Below, in pieces: positions 16,329 to 20,951 of a stretch of DNA of 20,951 bases. The stretch's first letter is position 1; each line of letters opens with the position of its first letter. A program made the translations under genes and the position numbers. The notes under the pieces were generated by a model that searched no databases, was not told where the DNA came from, and worked only from the letters and a program-made list of their open reading frames with translations. The stretch lies in IMG/VR virus record IMGVR_UViG_3300033571_001109, positions 1-20,951 of that record; one strand, written 5' to 3'. The DNA is from a virus.

Positions 16329-16857
16329 TCTTTCCCTCTTTTTATAATTTCAGCCAGTTGTTCTTGACTAAAATTACTCATAGCAGTAGGATTCTTTTGA
16401 TAGTTTTCCCAAGTCGAATACACATCTGTAATCATAATATCAAATGTAGTGGCACGGCTTGCAACTTCACTAGGGAGTAATCCGTAGGTCTTTGCAATGT
16501 GCCCAATTGATATCATTTTGGCTGTGTCCCACTGCTTTGGATCAACGACTTGGTCTTTGACTTTCCCAGCGTTTCATTGATCTTAGTCAATGCCGCAATG
16601 CTAATGTCAATAGGCAATCCTTCATCATTGCCAAGGGCAGGTTTGCCTTCAGCATTGAGAATAATTTTACGCATTAGGTTGTTTAGTTCTTGCCCTGATT
16701 TGTCCGACTGACTCTTAAAAAAATCAAAGTAGGTATTAATATCTACATAGTCTACCATCCAGAAAGTGATAGGTTCACCATATTCTGCTACTAGATTATC
16801 ATCATCAAGACGAATTTCTATAAGTTGGGGTTTGCGGGCTAATTGTTTGATATCCAT
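16325..16857 (-). CDS. Tail assembly chaperone GT, frameshift fusion (predicted 177 aa)
   Basis: Read from ATG 16857 in the G frame through GGA AAG, then -1 at GGGAAAG (16561-16567). Translation then continues from the re-read base 16561 to the stop at 16325-16327. The new frame has no stop before the downstream ORF, giving ..VKDQVVDPKQWDTAK before MISIGHIAK. That is 99 codons plus 78, or 177 aa. In lambda, gpG and the rarer gpGT bind the tape measure and recruit major tail protein; the T part binds the tail subunits. The T part here includes KTYGLLPSEVASRATTFDIM, a typical T-domain run with a Leu/Pro-Ser motif. The 63-aa frame at 16325-16516 is therefore its second half, not a free-standing gene. 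Confidence 0.85.
16513..16857 (-). CDS. Tail assembly chaperone G (114 aa, unshifted product)
   Basis: The main product when the ribosome does not slip. It has the G-type pattern: early (LIEIRLDDDNLVAEYGEPITFW, about 12-33), then an YF-x-FF segment (YFDFFKSQSDKSGQ) and LMRKIILNAEGKPAL with an ending LPIDISIAALTKINETLGK (about 82-100). This matches the small alpha/beta chaperones found between the tube and tape measure genes. It starts at ATG 16857, where AAGGA sits within the end of the preceding 57-aa gene, so coupling is expected. After the slip site the zero frame adds only 15 residues and stops at TGA 16513-16515. Confidence 0.85.
   Translation of the reverse strand: MDIKQLARKPQLIEIRLDDDNLVAEYGEPITFWMVDYVDINTYFDFFKSQSDKSGQELNNLMRKIILNAEGKPALGNDEGLPIDISIAALTKINETLGKSKTKSLIQSSGTQPK
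16561..16567 (-). promoter_or_regulatory. Programmed -1 frameshift site GGGAAAG
   Basis: On the minus strand the heptamer is G GGA AAG in the zero frame of the G gene, the X XXY YYZ pattern. It is the same heptamer used by lambda for gpG/gpGT. The -1 frame is open from here to 16325. I see no strong stem-loop after it: TCAA and TTGA 10-20 bases downstream could pair only weakly. The slippage rate cannot be judged by eye. Confidence 0.88.
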
Positions 16858-16862
16858 AAATC

Positions 16863-17036
16863 TTATTCCTTTAAATCTCTATCTCTAATATTGTGTAAGA
16901 CTGCCAGTGCGAACTTGAGTCGACTCTCAGCCTTGTCTAAATCATCTTGTGCGTGACGGATCTCATTTAGAGTCTTGGCCACTTCACCTAAAATACTATC
17001 AACTAATTCTGGTGTAGTTAATTGATTAAAATCCAT
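16863..17036 (-). CDS. Small helical protein upstream of the chaperone gene (57 aa)
   Basis: A complete small gene: ATG at 17036, TAA at 16863-16865, GGAAG about 6 bases before the start. It begins MDFNQLTTPELVDSILGEVA and is dominated by a charged helix with spaced Leu/Ile/Ala (about 12-50, e.g. LDKAESRLKFALAVLHNI), so a short coiled coil is likely. The end DRDLKE lies at the AAGGA that serves the next gene. This overlap and the SD before its own start indicate real translation and coupling to the chaperone gene. No family is recognised. A helper of tail assembly is a guess from position. Confidence 0.7.
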   Translation of the reverse strand: MDFNQLTTPELVDSILGEVAKTLNEIRHAQDDLDKAESRLKFALAVLHNIRDRDLKE

Positions 17037-17065
17037 CTATCTTCCTTTCTATAAGTCAATGATAT

Positions 17066-17491
17066 TTACAGAATATAATAGTAATCCCTAGGATAACGCA
17101 CCATTCTCTTACCAATTGATGAGGGATCAATTCCATAATGCTTTGCTGCCGCTAGCCTACTTTCAAAGATTCCATCAGGTGTTTGAATCTTTTTTCCATT
17201 TTTTCCATTACTGCCTGTTGCCCTTCCTTTTTTTGATTTGTCAATCATGTTATCTTGTTGTGTTCCAACAAATAGATGCTTAGGATTAACACAACTAGGA
17301 TTATCACATCGATGACAAACACATTTGTTTTCAATATTATAACCTGCTATTTGAGCACTAAATCTGTGTGCCCCCAAAGTCTTTCCATTAAAACTAAACA
17401 TTCCATGACCAAATTTATTTTTACTTCCTTGCCAAATCCAGCAAGAGGAAGTTTTTTTTACATAAGAATAAAATCTATTAAGTGCATCCAT
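17066..17491 (-). CDS. HNH endonuclease, probable free-standing homing enzyme (141 aa)
   Basis: The N-terminus has the W-x-W pattern CWIWQG (17-22), then GHGMF, AHRFSAQIAG (41-50), and the catalytic zinc-type run CHRCDNPSCVNPKHL (59-73), with DN at 80-81. This is the HNH_3-type ββα-metal fold (Cys/His pairs, H42, H60, N69 and H72 as likely active or metal residues). A second part (TPDGIFESRLAAAKHYGI, from about residue 104) is of the NUMOD/AP2-like DNA-binding type. Such proteins nick or cut DNA at specific sites and often move between phages. It lies directly behind the terminator of the major tail gene and has only a weak ribosome site (AAGG 12 bases upstream). It may be expressed through read-through or the GTTAAATA motif upstream. 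Confidence 0.88.
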   Translation of the reverse strand: MDALNRFYSYVKKTSSCWIWQGSKNKFGHGMFSFNGKTLGAHRFSAQIAGYNIENKCVCHRCDNPSCVNPKHLFVGTQQDNMIDKSKKGRATGSNGKNGKKIQTPDGIFESRLAAAKHYGIDPSSIGKRMVRYPRDYYYIL

Positions 17492-17496
17492 ACAAA

Positions 17497-17504
17497 TATT
17501 TAAC
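17497..17504 (-). promoter_or_regulatory. GTTAAATA motif, copy 2
   Basis: Octamer in GGTTAAATATT, 5 bases before the HNH ATG. As a -10 element it would place the start of RNA inside the HNH gene. It could therefore serve the downstream tail genes (57-aa gene, chaperones) rather than the endonuclease. Shared with the copies at 7817 and 20596. Confidence 0.3.
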
Positions 17505-17524
17505 CTTGAAAGCCCAAGACTTAT

Positions 17525-17551
17525 AAAAAAGCCCTACCACTTAGATAGGGC
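17525..17551 (-). terminator. Intrinsic terminator after the major tail protein gene
   Basis: On the minus strand GCCCTATC and GGTAGGGC (17551-17544 and 17538-17531) form an 8-bp stem with a TAAGT loop. One of the pairs is a T-G wobble. Six T residues follow at 17530-17525. The hairpin starts about 22 bases after the major tail protein stop. It would reduce read-through into the HNH gene and the tail-assembly genes, matching the need for much more tube subunit than chaperone. Confidence 0.82.
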
Positions 17552-17572
17552 CTGTTTTGAATCAATTTAAAA

Positions 17573-18061
17573 TTAAACTGAACCTGAAGTGAAGTCGCCA
17601 ACAACATCAATGTTTAATGGGCTAACCCATACAGGACTGTCTGGTGATACTGTAGGTGCTAGACCTGTAATATAACCTGTTCCTGAAACATATTTGTCGC
17701 CTGCACCTGTACCTTGGTAATACAATCTAAAATACAACAGAGTTTTGTTGTTTGATAGGTTGAATAAGCCCTTGGCAGTGGCGCTGTTTGCGTCTGCACT
17801 TGTTGCCCCGAAATAAGCAGAGTCATCTAAGACTACATTTAAGCCGAGTTGGTTTGTTGCCGCAATAGCAACAGCGTATTCACTTGTGCTGTCTAATTGT
17901 TTCCAACGGAATGTTCCATTACCATTGTTTAGGGTAATGTTTTGCATTCCAGAAACATTTAGAACACCAGTTGCTGTGCTTGCAGTTGTGCTGGCGATGG
18001 TCGCTGTGCTAATGTGTAGCGTAGCGAAGTCACCAGTTCCTGATACATTAATATAAGCCAC
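17573..18061 (-). CDS. Major tail (tube) protein (162 aa), GTG start
   Basis: The start codon is GTG at 18061 (GTG GCT TAT), preceded by AAAGGAG with a 7-base spacer. No ATG fits the strong ribosome site. The protein begins MAYINVSGTGDFATLHIST and is beta-rich throughout, as for lambda gpV-like tube subunits. The end LLYFRLYYQGTGAGDKYVSG (about 108-127), then GYITGLAPTVSPDSPVWVSP and a final V-x-GDFTSG, is the typical closing of phage tube proteins. Hexameric rings of this protein stack around the tape measure. Place: after the terminator-like gene and before an intrinsic terminator. The small size (162 aa) is within the lower range for tube proteins. Confidence 0.82.
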   Translation of the reverse strand: MAYINVSGTGDFATLHISTATIASTTASTATGVLNVSGMQNITLNNGNGTFRWKQLDSTSEYAVAIAATNQLGLNVVLDDSAYFGATSADANSATAKGLFNLSNNKTLLYFRLYYQGTGAGDKYVSGTGYITGLAPTVSPDSPVWVSPLNIDVVGDFTSGSV

Positions 18062-18077
18062 GGTTGTTCTCCTTTTG

Positions 18078-18470
18078 TTATGCTGTGGTGTTTAATCTGT
18101 ACTCAACGGTGTAAATGATTACATCGTCTTGTATCTCCGTGGTATAATCACTTTCGCTTCCGAAATTTGTTATACCTGTCCTATCTTTCGCACCTAATAT
18201 AGTGGTAATGGCTTGACTTAGGCCTGTTGGTTGATTCTTAGCATCTACTGCAAAGTATCCTGTAACAGTTAGATCATTTTGAAATACATCATCACCACTC
18301 AAGGTAGGGATCAAAGTAGTCTGTGTGACTTGTGTTTGATCCAGATACATTTTCTTCATGTTCTTCATGTATAAGGGCTCTCCAGCAGTGTTCCAAGGCA
18401 ACTCTGAGACTACCTTGATAGTAGCCGTTGAAGTTGCTGTGGTTAGATATGATAACAGTTCTGCTCTCAT
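18078..18470 (-). CDS. Tail terminator-like protein (130 aa)
   Basis: ATG 18470 overlaps the connector stop by one base (TAATG). The protein begins MRAELLSYLTTATS and has the order ELPW...G-x-PLYMKNMKKMYLDQ (about 23-43), then a YFAVDAKNQP segment (about 72-81) and an end EIQDDVIIYTVEYRL. A short helix followed by (x)LPW, PLY-x-KN and Y-x-D is the pattern of lambda gpU/Gp17-type proteins that stop tube growth and dock the tail to the head. No enzymatic motif. The position between connector and major tail protein supports the call. Confidence 0.75.
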   Translation of the reverse strand: MRAELLSYLTTATSTATIKVVSELPWNTAGEPLYMKNMKKMYLDQTQVTQTTLIPTLSGDDVFQNDLTVTGYFAVDAKNQPTGLSQAITTILGAKDRTGITNFGSESDYTTEIQDDVIIYTVEYRLNTTA

Positions 18471-18988
18471 TATCTAACTCTTACTAGATTTTGACGACTA
18501 GGTGCTTTCTCTGTGATGTCAATTGTGTTGTCACCTGAAAAATCATACCAGTCACCTGCGTTTAGCAAATCTGTGAACATTGCTCTAAACTTCTCATCAT
18601 AGAAACCAATCTTCTGACGCTCTGCTGAGTCTGTGTTGCCAAAATCTGCAACCTTGGGGTACAAGTATTCAGCAAGTGCGAAATAAACACACATGTCTTG
18701 AAACTCGTCCTTGCGGGTTAGAATCTTAGCACCAACTGGACTAGGCAAACTATAACCAGTCCTAGTGGCAATGCTACTCAAATCAGTAGTTCTACTGATA
18801 TAGTAATTCTTCCACCAGTCACTGGCTCTAATCTTGTTAAGGATACGAGTGGTCGCTTTGATCAACGCATCCTCAACAATAACATCAGTAAAGCCTTCAT
18901 TAGCCTCAAATAGGCGTTGGTCAATTGCTAGAACATCTTCATATTCAGCAAAACTTATAACTGTACTACCTGAAGTAATGAATGCCAT
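18470..18988 (-). CDS. Head-tail connector / head completion protein (172 aa)
   Basis: The open frame reaches 19036, but the true start is most likely ATG 18988 (MAFITSGSTVISFAEYEDV). It has GGGGAA close upstream and does not overlap the capsid gene. Helical region: EDALIKATTRILNKIRASDWWKN (about 38-60), then SLPSPVGAKILTRKDEFQDM (about 79-98) and a long amphipathic helix (CVYFALAEYLYPKV). This arrangement fits the small helical adaptors of the HK97 gp6/SPP1 gp15 class, which form a ring beneath the portal. The family is not certain from sequence alone. The place just after the capsid gene supports the role. Confidence 0.68.
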   Translation of the reverse strand: MAFITSGSTVISFAEYEDVLAIDQRLFEANEGFTDVIVEDALIKATTRILNKIRASDWWKNYYISRTTDLSSIATRTGYSLPSPVGAKILTRKDEFQDMCVYFALAEYLYPKVADFGNTDSAERQKIGFYDEKFRAMFTDLLNAGDWYDFSGDNTIDITEKAPSRQNLVRVR

Positions 18989-19002
18989 TATATTTCCCCT
19001 AA

Positions 19003-19866
19003 TTAAAGAACTGTAGAATCGAAAGTTGCGGCACAACCGTAACCTTCATAGACAACACCAGTACCATACATAGCAGAAGCAACAATGTCAGTGCCTAGGT
19101 AACTAGCACGGCGTTGTGTTTCGATCTGAATGTCACGCATAATGCCTAGGCCTAGAGCGTCACGGTGGAAAATACCACCAACAAAGTCACCAGCAGCGCC
19201 AGTGTTAGAGAAGTTAGATGTTTCAAATACTGGAACACCGAACAAACGACCAACATAACCTTCACGCATTGCTTCATTGGCAACATCATTGCTTGTGCCA
19301 TTGGCGCCAAACGCTGTGTTACCTTGTGTAGTCAATGCTGCTTTTAAGTCATAGGCTACGCTTGGGTGTAATACACAAACTAAACCATCTGTAGGAACAG
19401 CACCATTCTTCAACTTAGTGATGGCTTGCATCAATAATGCTGGAGTAATAGTTGTGCTGGTAGAACCAACAGTGTTAGAAGTGAAAGAACTGAACTTGGC
19501 AATCAAGTCCTGGTCCATCTTACGAGCAATAGCGTCACCGAATAAACGGCCTAGGTCAGCAACGACATTGCTAGAACTTGCGTTCAATGCCATGTCAGTT
19601 ACTAGAGTACGGATACCAACTTGTGCAACATCAAATGTAGCAACATTGGTAGATACTTCTGTGTTAGATACCTCATCACCCTCAGTAACTGCTACAGCAG
19701 TCTGAATTGGGTAAATTGGAACCTGAATTGTTTTACCTTGAGCAGGGCCCAAAGAATAATTTTTTACAATACCGCGCATGATACTGCGCTCGCTTGCAAC
19801 GAATAATGCTTCTTGAACGATGGTAGGTAGTAAGTCGTTCAAAGTTGTCATTGTAGATCCAGCCAT
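19003..19866 (-). CDS. Major capsid protein, HK97 fold (287 aa)
   Basis: AAAGGAG lies close before ATG 19866. N-terminal helical arm (1-40), then the E-loop region (GKTIQVPIYPIQTAVAVTEG, about 44-63, and TEVSTNVATFDV, 69-80). The spine helix and P-domain follow: LGRLFGDAIARKMDQDLIAK (105-124). Then LVCVLHPSVAYDLKAAL (162-178) and GYVGRLFGVPVFETSN (203-218), a very common signature of this fold. The C-terminus contains A-domain strands (IQIETQRRASYLGTD, 247-260). No protease or N-terminal delta domain is fused; the scaffold is the separate gene upstream. This is the classic order scaffold then capsid. Confidence 0.93.
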   Translation of the reverse strand: MAGSTMTTLNDLLPTIVQEALFVASERSIMRGIVKNYSLGPAQGKTIQVPIYPIQTAVAVTEGDEVSNTEVSTNVATFDVAQVGIRTLVTDMALNASSSNVVADLGRLFGDAIARKMDQDLIAKFSSFTSNTVGSTSTTITPALLMQAITKLKNGAVPTDGLVCVLHPSVAYDLKAALTTQGNTAFGANGTSNDVANEAMREGYVGRLFGVPVFETSNFSNTGAAGDFVGGIFHRDALGLGIMRDIQIETQRRASYLGTDIVASAMYGTGVVYEGYGCAATFDSTVL

Positions 19867-19886
19867 TTTAAGTCTCCTTTAATTTG

Positions 19887-20558
19887 TTAGGCTATACCGT
19901 TTGATTTACGATATTGTGCGTAAATCTTACGGTCTTCTGGGTTAGACATATTCAATTTAGAAATGTCAACCTTATCTTGCTTTTGACCAATATTAGATTT
20001 GCCTGAGGAGGTGGCTGGTGTTGCTGACTTAAAGTGAGGATTAGTGTCAAGGAATTCTTTGACTAAATCATCTACTCTGAAAGGCTGACCCGAATCGTTA
20101 TATCTAACTTTTCCTTCTTTGTCAACGATTTCCACTTGACCATCTTCACCTAGACGAACACTGGGTTTTAACAGTGTGCGAACTTGCTCGGCATTGACTG
20201 CCTTGTAGTTTGCTGCTGCTGTAACCAATGGCACATCCACAGTATATTCTCTAATAATTTGATCACGACGCTGAATTTCAGCATCTTTCTTTGCTGCCAT
20301 ATCTTGTAGAACTTTTTCAAATTCACCACGCTTGACACTTTCTTCTTGCTTACGCTGTTCTGCTTGTTGCTTGAGTGTCTTAAGTTCATCGATATCACCT
20401 AGTTCGGCAAAGGTCTTTTCATATTTTTTAGATATGCTGGCCTTCATCCTTGCCATGTGCTGATCAAATTCCTCTTGTGTGTAAGTTTTGACTGCGGCCT
20501 GATTATTTGTAGTGGACTCATCAGTATTGTCCAGATTGCCTATGTCTTGGTTGCTCAT
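19887..20558 (-). CDS. Capsid scaffold protein (223 aa)
   Basis: Highly charged, coiled-coil protein typical of phage scaffolds. Residues about 28-110 are rich in Glu, Lys, Gln and Arg with a heptad-like order (TQEEFDQHMARMKASISKKY, then a second part near 58-105). Residues 137-165 have a short beta hairpin-like stretch (GQVEIVDKEGKVRYNDSG). The C-terminus has KLNMSNPEDRKIYAQYRK (201-218), a basic helix-loop of the sort that binds the capsid protein. GGGAGG precedes ATG by about 10 bases. The protein would guide procapsid assembly and then leave or be degraded. Confidence 0.85.
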   Translation of the reverse strand: MSNQDIGNLDNTDESTTNNQAAVKTYTQEEFDQHMARMKASISKKYEKTFAELGDIDELKTLKQQAEQRKQEESVKRGEFEKVLQDMAAKKDAEIQRRDQIIREYTVDVPLVTAAANYKAVNAEQVRTLLKPSVRLGEDGQVEIVDKEGKVRYNDSGQPFRVDDLVKEFLDTNPHFKSATPATSSGKSNIGQKQDKVDISKLNMSNPEDRKIYAQYRKSNGIA

Positions 20559-20595
20559 AGTAAGCGTGCCTCCCTTTCAGAGTTGTTTAATATGT

Positions 20596-20603
20596 TATTT
20601 AAC
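20596..20603 (-). promoter_or_regulatory. GTTAAATA motif, copy 3
   Basis: The octamer lies 38 bases before the scaffold ATG, at a suitable distance for a -10-like element (RNA start near 20588, before the ribosome site). It overlaps one arm of the inverted repeat 20598-20625. See copies at 7817 and 17497. Confidence 0.35.
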
Positions 20604-20625
20604 GAACTTGGTATAAATCGTTAAA
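20598..20625 (-). repeat. Inverted repeat in the leader of the scaffold gene
   Basis: TTTAACGA and TCGTTAAA are perfect 8-bp arms with a 12-base spacer. On the minus strand the stem can grow by one G-U pair. No T-tract follows, so it is not a standard terminator. It could be an operator, leader hairpin or RNA-stability element in the 75-bp gap between the 49-aa gene and the scaffold gene. Confidence 0.5.
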
Positions 20626-20633
20626 CTTTAGGC

Positions 20634-20783
20634 TTATTTGCCTTTTTTCTTGGCAGCAGCCTGTGATGCCTTGATGGCTTGTGCTTGTTTTACTGCCTGA
20701 GCACGGGTGGGATATACTTTCCCTTGTGTGCCGTATTGATAACCTTTGCCGCCTCTAGGGCCTGTTGCTCGATGTATTGGCAT
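20634..20783 (-). CDS. Small basic phage protein, GGKGYxYG type (49 aa)
   Basis: Complete small gene: ATG 20783, TAA at 20634-20636. The protein reads MPIHRATGPRGGKGYQYG, then TQGKVYPTRAQAVKQAQAIK and a Lys-rich end. The combination GGKGYxYG-x-x-GKVY-x-x-(A)-x-A-x-x-QAxAI(K/x)ASQ is one I know from many short phage proteins near head genes or at the ends of larger ones. The function is not established to my knowledge. It could be a nucleic-acid-linked or scaffold-associated peptide. Its start overlaps the stop of the 24-aa gene by one base (TAATG). Confidence 0.75.
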   Translation of the reverse strand: MPIHRATGPRGGKGYQYGTQGKVYPTRAQAVKQAQAIKASQAAAKKKGK

Positions 20784-20857
20784 TATTTCTTAGGCGGCTT
20801 AGGACGCTTTTTGTTCTTAGCGGTTCTCATGCCGCGAACTGGTAATGGATTGTTCAT
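20783..20857 (-). CDS. Microprotein, very basic (24 aa)
   Basis: ATG 20857 has AAGGAAG about 7 bases upstream, a good ribosome site. The protein reads MNNPLPVRGMRTAKNKKRPK and ends PPKK; nearly a third of residues are Lys or Arg. The stop overlaps the start of the next gene (TAATG). The strong ribosome site and the exact coupling argue for expression. It might be an RNA- or DNA-binding peptide, or simply a translated leader that feeds ribosomes to the 49-aa gene. Confidence 0.55.
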   Translation of the reverse strand: MNNPLPVRGMRTAKNKKRPKPPKK

Positions 20858-20895
20858 GATTGACTTCCTTTATAAAATAGTGTATCATTAGCAGT

Positions 20896-20951
20896 ATGCG
20901 AAAGAATACACCTGAAAACATTTTTAATTCTACAATAAAAACTCCAAACGA
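20896..20951 (+). CDS. Possible start of a divergent plus-strand gene, truncated
   Basis: Plus-strand ATG 20896 opens a frame that stays open to the window edge (18 codons, MRKNTPENIFNSTIKTPN). It would be the only plus-strand gene here and is divergent from the minus operon. The pattern TPE-x-x-F-x-x-x-(V/I)xK-x-(P/S) is often the opening of phage HNH endonucleases, where a W-x-W motif follows, but that part is missing here. TATAAAATA at about 20871 on the plus strand might be a promoter element; a clear ribosome site is not visible. With so short a stretch, a chance open frame is not excluded. Confidence 0.3.
   Translation, partial: MRKNTPENIFNSTIKTPN

Noticed and set aside
16330-16336. 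Second GGGAAAG heptamer near the GT stop
   Set aside because: The codon phase is GGG AAA G, not X XXY YYZ, and it is followed almost at once by the stop.
16325-16516. 63-aa frame as an independent gene
   Set aside because: The frame is open back to the slip site, has no ribosome site of its own at the internal ATG, and fits the T half of GT.
18989-19036. Extended N-terminus of the connector frame
   Set aside because: It overlaps the capsid gene, while ATG 18988 has GGGGAA directly upstream and a typical opening.
20679-20891. 70-aa plus-strand frame opposite the microgenes
   Set aside because: It has no ribosome site, a Cys/Phe-rich composition typical of antisense reading, and it lies opposite two better supported minus-strand genes.

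Overview
The window is a stretch of a tailed double-stranded DNA phage genome (Caudoviricetes). It carries most of the head-scaffold, capsid, tail and adhesion genes. Nearly everything is read from the minus strand, so the genetic order runs from the right end (early in the morphogenesis operon) to the left end. A lambda-type tail assembly chaperone made by -1 frameshifting, a lambda-type tape measure and a gpJ-like tip protein, with no sheath or baseplate-wedge genes, point to a long flexible non-contractile tail (siphovirus). The base composition is moderately AT-rich, and ribosome binding sites are ordinary AGGAG/AAGGA types. The host cannot be named from sequence. Long collagen-like fibres and the overall protein style resemble uncultured aquatic phages, but that is an impression, not proof.

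Layout in transcription order (right to left). 20858-20951: intergenic, with the first 18 codons of a possible plus-strand gene running off the window. 20634-20857: two overlapping microgenes (24 and 49 aa). 19887-20558: scaffold. 19003-19866: major capsid protein. 18470-18988: head-tail connector. 18078-18470: tail terminator-like protein. 17573-18061: major tail protein (GTG start), followed by an intrinsic terminator at 17525-17551. 17066-17491: HNH endonuclease sitting just behind that terminator. 16863-17036: 57-aa small protein. 16325-16857: tail assembly chaperones G and GT, with the slippery heptamer GGGAAAG at 16561-16567. 16050-16328: HK97 gp10/minor-tail-like protein. 13901-16048: tape measure. 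13248-13898 and 12610-13251: two tail-tip proteins in the lambda M and L positions. 12156-12608: a GNAT acetyltransferase. 8132-12154: gpJ-like tip protein. 7854-8120: small conserved-type protein. 7237-7737: unknown virion-type protein. 4780-7230: fibre. 134-4768: very large collagen-like fibre. 1-134: start of a LamG-like adhesin.

The genes fit one pathway. Scaffold and capsid build the head. Connector and terminator proteins join head and tail. The major tail protein polymerises around the tape measure with chaperones G/GT. The distal tail proteins, gpJ-like protein and several fibres make the host-recognition tip.

The genes are packed tightly, with many ATGA/TAATG overlaps. Only three gaps exceed about 60 bases (7738-7853, 17492-17572, 20559-20633). 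Each of the three holds the same octamer GTTAAATA on the minus strand, and two place it inside inverted repeats. The most unusual item is a 77-base element at 7751-7827. It can fold as a three-way junction directly in front of a ribosome binding site, and its two inner hairpins contain G-U pairs that work only on the transcribed strand.
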